Source: Chinchilla lanigera (taxonomy: Eukaryota; Chordata; Mammalia; Rodentia; Chinchillidae). From it: a stretch of DNA of 64,000 nt. Shown piece after piece: positions 45,576 to 55,545 of this stretch; within the stretch, counting starts at the first letter, position 1, and each line of letters opens with the position of its first letter. The DNA lies in NCBI RefSeq assembly GCF_000276665.1, contig NW_004955459.1, positions 15,018,932 to 15,082,931 of the forward strand, written 5' to 3'. A program made the translations under genes and the position numbers. The notes under the pieces were generated by a model. It was not told the DNA's origin. It made no database searches and saw only the letters and a program-made list of their open reading frames with translations.

Positions 45576-45790
45576 CGAGACACCACATCACAGTAGGAGC
45601 ACACAAAGCAGCAAAACCACTAGGCTCATCACGAGCCAAGGAGTAAAAGGGGAAAAAGGGAGGAACCAGGGTAGCACTTTGAGGTTATGTCTCAATGACC
45701 TAAAAATCTCCCACCAGTACTCATCACTTAAAAGTTCTACCACCTCCCAATATCATCACCTTAAAGACAAGGCCTTCAATATATGAGTTT
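45576..45790 (-). mobile_element. MaLR-type LTR fragment, antisense
   Basis: 'aaaaagggaggaaccagggt', 'tgtctcaatgacctaaaaat', 'ctcccaccagtactcatcac' and 'ttctaccacctcccaatat' follow a reversed LTR. It directly abuts the DNA transposon. Confidence 0.65.
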
Positions 45791-46004
45791 TGCATAGCAT
45801 AGTGTATAAGTAGGATAATTTTGTATGAAAACAGCTGTGCACATGCTCAATAGATACCTGAGATAGACCTGAGTTCTCACCTCTGGATAGACTTGAGGAT
45901 CTATACAAGTAGGAGGTGAAGGCTAATGTGGAGCTGGAAATTGCCTGGCTAGATATGAAAATATGCACAAACTTGAATTTAGAGCCTCTCAACAGACACT
46001 GAGA
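45791..46004. other. Unassigned stretch
   Basis: No gene or repeat recognised; may be the 5' end of the old L1 that follows. Confidence 0.35.
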
Positions 46005-46447
46005 GTATTGGCTCTAATCATTTAGGGAAACCTTTAGCCAATCACTAGCTGATCACCAAGCTGACCAAGCAGACACTTCAGTGACAAAAAATATAGACAT
46101 TATATAACCCATTCTGAAAAGTCACCAAACAACAAAAACTAACAACCAAAAAAGATGAAGAAAAATATAATTTCCAGAATCACACTAGGTATGTTTAAAA
46201 TACCTAGGTTTCAACAAAAAATATTTATCAGACAAACAAACAAGAAGGCATGACCCTAACAAAACATTCATATTTATAATAGCATCAAAAAGCAAAATAC
46301 TTAGGAATAAATTTAAGTACATGAAGCTCTGTATACTAAAACCTACAAAATACTGATGAAAACTATTGAAAATGGTGTAAGCATTTGGAAAGATACCTCA
46401 TGTTCTTAGATTAGAAGAATTGCTGTTATTAAAATAAGTATACTACC
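46005..46447 (+). mobile_element. Old L1 (host element), left part
   Basis: From about 46200 the sequence is L1 ORF2: 'cattcatatttataatagca', 'taggaataaatttaagtaca', 'tggaaagatacctcatgttc', 'aagaattgctgttattaaaa' and 'taagtatactacc', where it is interrupted. The reading resumes at 47311. Frames are broken. The part before 46200 is assigned with less confidence. Confidence 0.8.
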
Positions 46448-46771
46448 TGTTATGGTTTCACTCTGCAGTGTCCCCCAGAGAAGGCTCGTGTGTCAAAAAT
46501 GAGGTCTTGGAAGGTGGTGGGATTCTGGAGTGCTGTCACTGACTTGTTATTAAGAGGTGGAACCTGGTTGGAAGGGGATCACCAGGGCATGACCTGAAAG
46601 GGGATTTTCCTGTCCCAGGCTCATCTCCTCTCTCTGCTTGCTGCCTGGCATAGGTTGACCACCTTTTCCTCTGCCATACCTTCTGCCATCCTGTTTCTGC
46701 CTTGGAGTCAGCTGACCATGCATAGAAGCCATGAGTCAAAATAAACCTCTCCTTTAGGTTGTGAGTGTTGG
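46448..46771 (+). mobile_element. MaLR-like LTR inserted in L1, left part
   Basis: Starts 'tgttatggtttcactctgca', continues 'gtcccccagagaaggctcgt', 'ttgttattaagaggtggaac', 'ctcttctctctgcttgctg'-like words, 'tgagtcaaaataaacctctc' and 'ggttgtgagtgttgg', where another L1 interrupts it. The 3' end follows at 47275-47310. Flanks 'ctacc' (46443-46447) and 'ctgtcc' (from 47311) resemble a 5-base target-site duplication. Confidence 0.85.
46759..46771 (+). repeat. Left target-site duplication of inner L1
   Basis: 'ttgtgagtgttgg' is repeated exactly at 47262-47274. The LTR sequence is continuous if the stretch between them is removed. Confidence 0.95.
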
Positions 46772-47261
46772 AAATTAAAACAACACTGAGATTCCATCTC
46801 ACCCTAGAAAGAATGGGTATCATCAAGAAGTCAACCAATAACAAATGCTGGAGGGGCTGTAGGGAGAAAGGAACTCTTCACTGTTGGTGGGAGTGTAAAC
46901 TGGTGCAACCACTGTGGAATCAGTGTGGAGATTCCTCAAAAAACTAGAATTGGAGGTCCCATTTGACCCAGCAATTCCCCTTATGTGTATTTTCCTAGAA
47001 GAATTAAAAACATCATACCACAGCAATATATGTGCACTCATGTTTACAACAGCACAACTTATAATAGCTAAATTTTGGAAACAGACCAAATGCCCATCAA
47101 CCAAGAAATGGATTTTTTAAAATGTGGTCTTTTTATATAATGGAGTACTACTCGGCCATAAAGAAAGATAAACTAGAAATTTTTCTAGATAAATGGATAC
47201 AACTTGAGGCCATACTCATTTTTTTCTCCTTAAAATAAAATTAAAAACATAAATAAATAAA
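46772..47261 (+). mobile_element. 5'-truncated L1 inserted in the LTR
   Basis: About 490 bases of L1 ORF2 C-terminal region ('attccatctcaccctagaaa', 'gttggtgggagtgtaaactg', 'gtcccatttgacccagcaat', 'tggagtactactcggccata'), ending at 'ggatacaacttgaggccata', then a T-rich step and an A-rich tail 'ataaataaataa'. It lacks the usual long 3' UTR. Perfect 13-base target-site duplications prove target-primed insertion. Confidence 0.95.
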
Positions 47262-47274
47262 TTGTGAGTGTTGG

Positions 47275-47310
47275 GCATTGTGTTCCAAGAACAGCAAAGC
47301 AACCAAGAAA
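47275..47310 (+). mobile_element. MaLR-like LTR, right part
   Basis: 'gcattgtgttccaagaacag' followed by 'caaagcaaccaagaaa' completes the LTR broken at 46771. Confidence 0.8.
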
Positions 47311-47539
47311 CTGTCCAAAGCTACCTACAGATTGAATGCAACTCCTATCAAAATTCCCATGTCATTCTTTACATAAAGAGAAAAATAATCTTGAAATTTA
47401 CAGAGCTACAAAAGACCCTGTGTAGTCAAAGCAATCCTGAGCAAAAAGAAACAACCTAGAAACATCGTACTACCTGATTTCAAAATATATTGCAGAGCTG
47501 CAATAATCAGAACACATGATGCTGGGATAAAAACAGGCA
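47311..47539 (+). mobile_element. Old L1 (host element), right part up to the gap
   Basis: Resumes the L1 at 'ctacagattgaatgcaactc', 'ctatcaaaattcccatgtca', 'aagcaatcctgagcaaaaag', 'acctgatttcaaaatatatt' and ends at 'gctgggataaaaacaggca' just before unknown bases. It is continuous with 46447. Confidence 0.9.
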
Positions 47540-48143
47540 NNNNNNNNNNNNNNNNNNNNNNNNNNNNNNNNNNNNNNNNNNNNNNNNNNNNNNNNNNNNN
47601 NNNNNNNNNNNNNNNNNNNNNNNNNNNNNNNNNNNNNNNNNNNNNNNNNNNNNNNNNNNNNNNNNNNNNNNNNNNNNNNNNNNNNNNNNNNNNNNNNNNN
47701 NNNNNNNNNNNNNNNNNNNNNNNNNNNNNNNNNNNNNNNNNNNNNNNNNNNNNNNNNNNNNNNNNNNNNNNNNNNNNNNNNNNNNNNNNNNNNNNNNNNN
47801 NNNNNNNNNNNNNNNNNNNNNNNNNNNNNNNNNNNNNNNNNNNNNNNNNNNNNNNNNNNNNNNNNNNNNNNNNNNNNNNNNNNNNNNNNNNNNNNNNNNN
47901 NNNNNNNNNNNNNNNNNNNNNNNNNNNNNNNNNNNNNNNNNNNNNNNNNNNNNNNNNNNNNNNNNNNNNNNNNNNNNNNNNNNNNNNNNNNNNNNNNNNN
48001 NNNNNNNNNNNNNNNNNNNNNNNNNNNNNNNNNNNNNNNNNNNNNNNNNNNNNNNNNNNNNNNNNNNNNNNNNNNNNNNNNNNNNNNNNNNNNNNNNNNN
48101 NNNNNNNNNNNNNNNNNNNNNNNNNNNNNNNNNNNNNNNNNNN
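47540..48143. other. Assembly gap (604 N)
   Basis: All bases are N. Its left edge lies in L1 ORF2 beside a homopolymer-prone site; its right edge lies in an L1-like 3' end. The missing sequence is probably L1. Confidence 1.
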
Positions 48144-48445
48144 ATATCATTTACTGCAATATGGTTGAATAGAGGACAGTATGCTAAATGGGAGAAGCTA
48201 AGCACAAAAAGATGAATACAGCATGACCTTACACGTGTAATTAAAAATGTCAGCCATAAAAGTTGAAGGTAATGAAAATGGGCAAAGGCAATTTAGAGAT
48301 GGAAGGAGGGAGGGAGGCAAGTGGAAAGGGTATTAAACCTGAATCAAGATGTTCTATGTATATGTACCTATTCCCAAAGGTGAAGGTACTTCACTTATGT
48401 ACTGTACCAGTAGAACAAAATTTTTAAAATTCAAAAAAAAAGTAG
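48144..48445 (+). mobile_element. L1 3' UTR fragment
   Basis: 'tatggttgaatagaggacag', 'tatgctaaatgggagaagct', 'tacagcatgaccttacacgt' resemble the start of an L1 3' UTR. It has a purine-rich tract (48290-48335) and an A-rich end near 48440. Confidence 0.6.
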
Positions 48446-48800
48446 AAACAATGGTGGTCACTAGAAGCTAGAGGTGTGTGAGTAGGTGGGTAAAGAGGAA
48501 ATGTCGCTCAAAAGATAAAAAACTTCAGTTAGACAAGAATGACAAATTCTGATAATCTACTGCATAGCAAAATATAAATCTAACATAATTGAAATTAGTA
48601 CATCAAAAAGGTAACTATAGTTAATAACAATGTATTGTATATTTTTAAATTGCTGAAAGAGTGGAATTTAAGTGTTGTCACCAGAAAAAAATAACAATAT
48701 GTGAGGTTAAAAATATTAGGTATTAATATTGGACTAATTATCTCATTCGATGCATGCATGTATTTAAATTTCACATTTTCAATTAAGAAGAAAAATTACA
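48446..48800 (+). mobile_element. Old L1M-type 3' UTR
   Basis: 'acaatggtggtcactagaag', 'gtaggtgggtaaagaggaaa', 'taactatagttaataacaat', 'tattgtatatttttaaattg' follow the order of the L1M 3' UTR, ending 'attcgatgcatgcatgtatt'. The copy is old. Confidence 0.75.
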
Positions 48801-48825
48801 TTATAAAATAAGCTAGGCCCTTACA

Positions 48826-48847
48826 CAACACACACACATACACACAC
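48826..48847. repeat. (CA)n microsatellite
   Basis: About ten CA units with one TA break. Confidence 0.8.
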
Positions 48848-48849
48848 TA

Positions 48850-49441
48850 TCAATAGAAATTGTCCTGAAGAAATTCTAAACGTTTGAGTTAATTGACAAA
48901 TACTCTATGTTATTTTAAATATGTTCAAAGAAGTAAAGGAAATCATGTCTAAGGGATTAATGGAAAATATGAAGAAAATATCTCACCAAATAGAAAGTAT
49001 TAGTAGCTATTTATTTTTTAAAAAAGAGAACCAAATAGAGACTCTGGAGTTAGAAACCACAACTGAAATGAAACAGTCACAATTCACCAGAGGGGCTCAA
49101 TAGGGAGGCTGTACAGGCAAAGTTGGTGAAGGGATTCAGAGACACTATCTAGTATGTTAAAGATGAAGATGAAGAAGGAGGACAAAAAAAATAACACATC
49201 AGAGAGCTAAAGGACGCCATTAAATGTGCCAACAAACTTGTAGTTCTAGATGCAGATGAAAGAGGCAGAAAGAATATTTGAAGAAATAATAGCTGAGACC
49301 TTCTGAACCTGATAGAAAACATTAATCACAGATCCACCAAGTTCATCACCTCCAAGTAAGAAAAACAGAGATTCACACCAAGACATATTATAATCAAACT
49401 GTCAAAGTTGTGATAAAACAATAGTCTTGAAAGCAGCTAAA
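48850..49441 (+). mobile_element. Old L1/HAL1-like ORF1 region, left part
   Basis: 'gcagatgaaagaggcagaaa', 'ttctgaacctgatagaaaac' and especially 'ccaagacatattataatcaa' and 'cagtcttgaaagcagctaaa' follow the known L1/HAL1 ORF1 3' region. It breaks at 49451 where an A-tailed repeat is inserted. Confidence 0.6.
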
Positions 49442-49451
49442 GAAAATACAT

Positions 49452-49878
49452 GATGTCTGTGGTTTATTGAAAGGAACAGTTAATGCTTAAATTTTCTATT
49501 TTCTTGACCAATTTTGTGTGGTTGTATCTGGTAATCAGAATGACTGATCTGAAGACAACAATATGCAGTATAAGAACCGTTGTTGAATTCCTACCATCTT
49601 GTATGGTAAGGCTCTGTATTGTTTCCAATGTTTTTTTATTATTATTATTACTTGTTGCTATCATTGATTGTTTGATCAATCTTACATTCTTACATCTGAT
49701 GGACTGAGCAAGTTGGTTGAAGATAACAGTATGTAATGTAGCAACCATTGTTAATTCCTATCATTTTGTTTTGAGGTCATGTATTGTTTTTGTTATTTTT
49801 GTGTTGTTTTATTTTTGTCTTCATTGTTGTTTTTTTTTTTAGGTTTTTTTTCTCTTTAAAATAAAAAAAAAAAAAAAA
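49452..49878 (+). repeat. Unnamed A-tailed repeat, copy X1
   Basis: An insert of about 427 bases sits inside L1 ORF1-like sequence; the left reading ('gaaagcagctaaagaaaata') resumes at 49897 ('gcctaagattaacagctgat'). It ends in 'tctctttaaaataaaaaaaa' and an A-run. Two related cores lie inside: one at about 49578-49602 (gttgttgaattcctaccatc) and one at 49741-49770 (caaccattgttaattcctat). Imperfect flanks 'agaaaatacat' and 'agaaatgcaat'. Copies X2 (40.5 kb) and X3 (60.0 kb) share core and tail. Confidence 0.7.
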
Positions 49879-49884
49879 GAAATG

Positions 49885-51050
49885 CAATATACACAAAGAA
49901 GCCTAAGATTAACAGCTGATTTCTCATCATAAACTCTTATGGCCAGAAGGCAATGGGATGACATATTCATATTAATGTTTATATTTGAATGAATTTCCAT
50001 GTCTGATAGCATCAAAAATAGATTTTCATATATGGGAATTAATTTAAGCAAAATTGCAAAAGTAATACATTAAAATAAATTGATATCATAAATATTATTT
50101 TTTTAAAATGAGCCTTTCTAAAGTCCAGTTTAGCATGTTGGAACTTAAGAGTCACACTCTATTTAAACAAGTAAAAAATTAAACAAACAGAAAACTCAGC
50201 ATGCTTCTTAAAAAATGTCAAGGAAATGAGGTTGGTGACAGAACAAACCACTGCCCTCAAAACTGGAGAGACAGACACATCATAACAGAATTAACTTTAC
50301 CAGAGAAGAAATCTACAAGAATAAGCCTCCACTGGAACCAGTGGTGGGGTAGGAAAACTTGAACTATAACTGACAAATAGTTGGAATCTCAAATGGAGAC
50401 AACTCAGAGAGTTTTTTTAAAAAGCAAAAACAAACAGTAAGTCTCCAGCAGGACTAAGTCCTTAGGGAATACCCACACTTCTGTGAGTTGTTTTCCTTCC
50501 AACAGTGCTACCAGGTCCTCACAATGAATAGCAGAGAAATGTGTCCTTATGCTACCAGCAGGAGAAGTGGAAAAGGAACTTTTTGCAAAATATACCAGGG
50601 CATTTTAACAATCCTTCCCATGGGAGAAACTATGTTACCACAGCCTAACTATCTGGGGTCATATCAGAGCCTAATCTTCCAGGGGGATGAGAAATAATCA
50701 ACTTCAGCTTCCTCTAGCCTTACACATGGAAAAAAAATATCCAATTTCAGTTGCATCTAACCACCCTACCCTCAAGGTGTAGAATGGAAAAACAGAGCTG
50801 AGAAGCACTGGTAAGGTTCATAGGCCCAGGGTACAAGCTCACTAAAAGACTAACTGCTACTCATGGGACTGCAGAACAATCCTCCCAACCCTTCATCACT
50901 ATGTTACAAAAGGAGATACCTGCTGAAGGACTGTGATGTTAAATATACAAAAAACCTCTAAAATCCCAACAATATGAGAATAACCTACCTCACAAAGATA
51001 TGCAGATGGGAAATAAGCATCTGAAAAGATGTTCTACATACTACGTTATT
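49885..51050 (+). mobile_element. Old L1/HAL1-like region, right part, diverged
   Basis: Starts with 'agcctaagattaacagctga' and 'ttatggccagaaggcaatgg', the continuation of the ORF1 region. After about 50110 it becomes hard to trace and may be another old L1 or HAL1 3' region or unique DNA. Frames are broken. Confidence 0.45.
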
Positions 51051-51059
51051 ACCACTGCA

Positions 51060-51745
51060 TATGTATTACAGTGGTCAAAGTCCAAAATGTAAACACCAAA
51101 GGCTGACATGGAAGAATAAAAACTCATTGATTTCTGGTGCGAATACAAAATGATGCATCTACTTCAGCAGACAATTTAATAGTTTCTTACAAAATAAAAC
51201 ATACTCTTTTTATGTCATCCAGCAATTATGTTCCTTGTTTTTACCCAAAAGTATTGAAAGTTTACCTCTGAAAAAAATGCATGTGATTTTTATAGCACTT
51301 TTACTGATAATTGCCCAAACTTGAAAGCAACCAAAATATATTTCATTAGATTGACAGATAAATAAACTGTGATACATCCAGAAAACAGAGTATCAGGCAG
51401 TACTATAAAGAAATGAGCTACCAGGCCATGAAAAGTCATGGAGGAAGCTTAAAGACATGTTACTCAGTGAAAGAGACCAATCAGAAAAGGCTATATACTG
51501 TATGAATCCAACTACATGACACTGCTGAAGGGCAAAACTGTGGAGAATTAGTGATTAACAAGGATTTGGGGAAGGGAGGGATAGACAGAGTAAGGAGGAT
51601 TTGTGGGGAAATGCAATTATTCTGTAGGATGCTACAATGATGGATATTTGTTATTATATTTTCATTGAAACTCATAGACTGCAGAGCACCAAGAGTGATC
51701 CTAATGTAACCTACATTATCACCTACATTAGGGTGATAATGAACT
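51060..51745 (+). mobile_element. Old L1M 3' part
   Basis: 'catccagcaattatgttcct', 'tgataattgcccaaacttg', 'aaactgtgatacatccagaa' and a 3' UTR with 'gggcaaaactgtggagaatt', 'cagagtaaggaggatttgtg' and 'gcaccaagagtgatcctaat'. Old, non-coding. Confidence 0.8.
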
Positions 51746-51829
51746 ATTAATGATGGTGTTATTAATTGTCACTAAGTACTACTCTTTGTTGTCCATAGTT
51801 GAAAATGTTGTCCATATATATGGACAAGG

Positions 51830-52728
51830 AATATACGGGAACTCTCTGTTTATTTTTGCAATAAATTCTCCAAACTGATCTCTCCAAATAAACTCTGCAA
51901 ATTGATTTAAAGATTCAGCTCAATCCTTATTAAAAGCCCATCTACTTTTTTGAAAAGCTTGACAAGCTATCCATAGCATTCACACAAGAAAGCAAGGAAT
52001 CTAAAATTACCAAAACTATCTTGAAGAAAAGCAAATTTGAAGAACTCACACTTTTCAAATTCAAAATGAAAGTAAAGTAACCAAGACTATTTGATATTGC
52101 ATAATTATAGACATATAGATTAATGAAATAGAATTCAGAACCAAAAACTATGCACACATTTATATTTAATTGATTTTCAATAAAGGTAGCAAAAATTCAT
52201 TGGGATTAAAATAGTCCTTTCAACAACTACAGTATTCACGTGCAAGTTGGATCTCCCCTACATTACAACATACACAAAAAGTATATACATATAAAATAGA
52301 AAAATTAAACTGGAACATTGATCTAAATCTAAGTACTAAAACTACAAAACACTTAGAAGAAAACAGTAGAGAATCTTCATGACTTTGTATTAGACACCTT
52401 TTTTTATTTGACAACAAAACCAAAGCCAAAAAAAAGAAAAATAATAGATATCATAAAAATTAAAGACTTTTGTTCTCAAAGAACTCTGTAAAGAAAGTGG
52501 AAACACAACCCACCAAGTGGAAAAAAATATTTGCAAGTCACATTCCTGATAAGAGTCTAGTAGTCAGAATATGTAAAGTACTATTAAGATTCAACAATAA
52601 AAAGACAAACAATCTAAAATTGGGCAAAGGATTTGAATAGACATTTCTCCAAAGAAGATAGTACAGTGGCTAACAAGCACATAAAAAGATGCTCCATGTG
52701 ATTTGTAACTAGAGAAATGCAAATTGAG
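51830..52728 (+). mobile_element. Old L1 ORF2 fragment, left of SINE
   Basis: 'gcataattatagacatatag', 'ttgattttcaataaaggtag', 'aagacttttgttctcaaaga', 'acaatctaaaattgggcaaa', 'tagagaaatgcaaattgagt'-like words in ORF2 order, broken by the B1-ID SINE at 52742. Confidence 0.85.
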
Positions 52729-52741
52729 TCACAACAATGCC

Positions 52742-52940
52742 CACTATGGTAGTTTACAACACCCTGGGAGGTAGAGGCAGAAGAATCACAAATTCAAGCC
52801 CAACCTGGGCAATTTGGCAACTTAGGAAAACCCTGTCTCAAAATACAAAATAAATAAATGAAAATGGCTGGAGACGTAGCACAGTGTGATGGTGCTACAT
52901 TGATGGCACAGTCAATTCACAGTACCACCCCCCAAAAAAA
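52742..52940 (+). repeat. B1-ID composite SINE with target-site duplication
   Basis: B1 part: 'caacaccctgggaggtagag' and 'aaccctgtctcaaaatacaa'; ID part: 'ggctggagacgtagcacag' and 'cagtcaattcacagtacc'; A-run at the end. Flanks 'tcacaacaatgcc' (52729-52741) and 'tcacaataatatgcc' (52941-52955) are a decayed target-site duplication inside L1. Confidence 0.85.
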
Positions 52941-53640
52941 TCACAATAATATGCCAATTCACATCTACTAGGATGGTTATAATCAGAGAAGGACCATAAA
53001 AAGTGCTGGCAATGAAGTGGGAAATTTGGAATACTTTTACATTGCTGGCAAAAATGTGCCCCAATGGAAAATTTGCGAATTCCTCAAAAAGTTAAATATA
53101 GACTAACTAGATGACTTACCAATTCCTCTTCCAGGTATATACCCAAAAGAAGTAAAAGCATATGTCCACACAAAATGTTATATACAAATGTTCACATCAG
53201 CACTCTTCATAATAAGCAAAGAGTAAAAGCAACCCAAGTCCATCAATGGATAAATAAAATGTGCTCTATCTATGCAATGGAATATTGTTCACCCATGAAG
53301 AAGAATGAGGTACTCATATGTGCTACAAAATGAATGAATGTTGAAAATACTGCACTAAGTGAAAGAAGCCAGTTATAAAATAAAATAAGCACATATTTGC
53401 ATGGTCCCATTTACATGAATTGTCCAGAATAAGTAAATCTATAAAGGTAAAAAGTACATTAGCGGTTGACAAGGGCTGTAAGGTGGGAAAGAATTAGGGG
53501 GTTTTTTTTGAAAGGTGATAAAAATGTTTGAGAATTGAGTAGTGGTGATAGCTGAAAAATTCTGTGAATATATTAATATATATATATGTTTAAAGGATGA
53601 ATTTTATCATTTGTGAATTATATATCATTTTGTCTTTTGA
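52941..53640 (+). mobile_element. Old L1 ORF2 end and 3' UTR, right of SINE
   Basis: Resumes the L1 with 'tctactaggatggttataat', 'tttggaatacttttacattg', 'gaatattgttcacccatgaa' and 'ctgcactaagtgaaagaagc', then a 3' UTR ('tggtcccatttacatgaatt', 'aaattctgtgaatatattaa'). Confidence 0.85.
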
Positions 53641-53818
53641 AAACGGGAAAAATATCAAGAGATGGAGGAGGATGGAGGAATAGAGAATGAGCCATAAAAA
53701 GAATTAAGATGCGCTGTGAACATGTACGTACAACTCCCCACAATGAAAGCAATCAATGTATATTGTAAATATGTCCTAATAAAAATAAAAGTTAAAAAAA
53801 GAAAAGAACTAAAAAGAC
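53641..53818. other. Unassigned A-rich end
   Basis: A purine-rich stretch ending in 'aagttaaaaaaagaaaagaa'; perhaps a second L1 3' end. Not assigned. Confidence 0.35.
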
Positions 53819-53819
53819 C

Positions 53820-53890
53820 ACGGGTGGGGCTCAGTGGTAGAGCACTTACCTAGCATGTGCTCGGCTCTAGATCCCATCCTCAGTATTTCA
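53820..53890 (+). repeat. ID-type SINE, short and decayed
   Basis: 'gtggggctcagtggtagagc', 'acttacctagcatgtgctcg' and 'cccatcctcagtatttcat' are a tRNA-Ala ID body without a clear tail. Confidence 0.75.
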
Positions 53891-53904
53891 TAGAAATGAA
53901 GAAA

Positions 53905-53990
53905 TGAGAATAGTAGTGGTATCTCTCTCAAGCAGTTATTGTGAAGATTAGAAACAAAGACACACAGTAGTTAACATTACAGGGCTTGAT
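53905..53990 (+). repeat. Probable MIR 3' fragment
   Basis: 'ttattgtgaagattagaaac' and 'acacacagtagttaacatta' match the forward MIR 3' region weakly. Confidence 0.4.
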
Positions 53991-55030
53991 GGTGGTAGAG
54001 ACAGTGATGGTGGTGGTGGTGGTCGTGTCATTTAGGGAAACTATATTGTATTCACAGATTTAGAGCTTAAATTTGAAACCCAAATTTTCCCCATCTCTGA
54101 CTCCCCATACTGCTTCCCCACTGTTCCCAGTCTCTCTGGATGCAGTTCTGAAAAACCCTTATTTCATCTCACTCCAAACACCAGCACTTACACTTAGCAA
54201 ACTCCTGCAGCCTTCTTTTCTGCTGGGCTTGCAAGGTGAGGGTAACCTAAAATAGGCCCAAGTAGCTGCATCTTCTGAGATGCAGCACAAGCTCAGAGAC
54301 GGGCTCAACACCCACCTACACAACCCGGCAGAATCCTCAGACGGTCGTGTGCAGAAAGAGGATAATTTGGGAACCTAAGAGACTATGTCATCATTTTAAT
54401 GAAATAAGAACAGATTTTTTGGTTTGCACCTGTGTGCAATGTTACCACTCACAAACAAGCTTCTTAGAGAAGGTGATTCATCAGTCAGCCGTCTCTTCAC
54501 GAGCAGTGAAGAAACAAATCACCATAGCGCTCATATCATAAAAATGGAAATCGAGGAGGCTGTTCATTAATGCAGATTAGTTTTAAGCTTGAAATGGCTT
54601 TGCTCGCTGAGATTAATATATACACAAGAAATTCTCGGTGGGTGTCCGGTGCTAGTAATATACAGTCTTTATTACCTGGCTGATGGATGAACCTTGGCGC
54701 TCAAGAGGGGAAACTTCTGATCCTTCGTGTTCAGATTAGACCCCTGCAGATGGACTGAAGGTCAGAGCTGCAGGGACAGGTTCCTGTCAGACTGCCTTCC
54801 CCACCATGGGCATCTCTGGTCCTTCTCTGTCATCCCCAAGGCCGGAAGGGATTAATCTGCAGCAATTAATCTGTCCCATCAAAACAAAACAAGCAAATAA
54901 AAAATGAATGATTTTGTTCTCAGGTCTCCTACTGCCCAAGCAAATGAGCACCAGGTAATTTAATGAGCTAATTAATAAAAATAGTTAATGATGAAAGATG
55001 ACTTAATGTGTTGACCCTTTCAATATGAGA
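53991..55030. other. Unique stretch with a homeodomain-site cluster
   Basis: No gene. 54540-55010 is repeat-free, holds the paired words 'attaatctg' at 54851-54859 and 54865-54873 and several other TAAT/ATTA words; see finding. A (GGT)n run of about 20 bases is at 54006-54024. Confidence 0.5.
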
Positions 55031-55036
55031 ATAGAA

Positions 55037-55152
55037 ATATAGTGTTTTGGGGGAGTGTTTTTGTTTGTTTGTTTGTTTGTTTTGTACAGAGAACGGAACT
55101 CACGACCTCGCACTTGGCAGGCGCTGTACCGCCGAGCTATATCCCCGGCCCG
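55037..55152 (-). repeat. ID SINE, antisense, with (TTTG)n tail
   Basis: The reversed tail is TTTG-rich (55052-55083), then reversed ID: 'tcacgacctcgcacttggca' and 'gccgagctatatccccggcc'. Minus strand gives 'ggccggggatatagctcggc' with a good A box. A small deletion removes part of the middle. Confidence 0.85.
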
Positions 55153-55388
55153 GAAATGTGTTACAAAGAAGGCCTTAAATTCCATAATCTGAAGGGTTGA
55201 GTAATGGGAGATTTGGGGACTTAGAAAAAATAATAAAGGCTTTCTTTTCTTTTTCGATTAATAGAAGGACCTTTTTTAATACTTCAAATCACACAGTACA
55301 GACAACTACCTATTGCAATCAGATTAGAGCAGATTTCAATGTCCAACCCAATTCTGGATTAAAACTGCATAGGCAGTAGTCAGTACAT
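55153..55388. other. Unique stretch
   Basis: No gene or repeat recognised. Confidence 0.45.
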
Positions 55389-55478
55389 CTCTTCTCTTTT
55401 ATTTCTCTTTCTTCCACTCTCCTTCTTCTCCTTCTTCTTCTTCTTGTCTTCCTCCTCCTCCTCCTCTTCCTCCTTCTT

Positions 55479-55536
<58 letters not shown>

Positions 55537-55545
55537 CCTCCCCAC
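55389..55545. repeat. Long polypyrimidine tract with (TC)n core
   Basis: About 150 bases of C and T, with a (TC)n core of 25 or more units at 55482-55533 and CCT/CTT units before it. Almost no purines. Such mirror-like tracts can form triplex DNA in principle. Confidence 0.95.

Noticed and set aside
47470..48205. Two long open frames of over 220 codons
   Set aside because: They are made almost wholly of unknown bases in the assembly gap.
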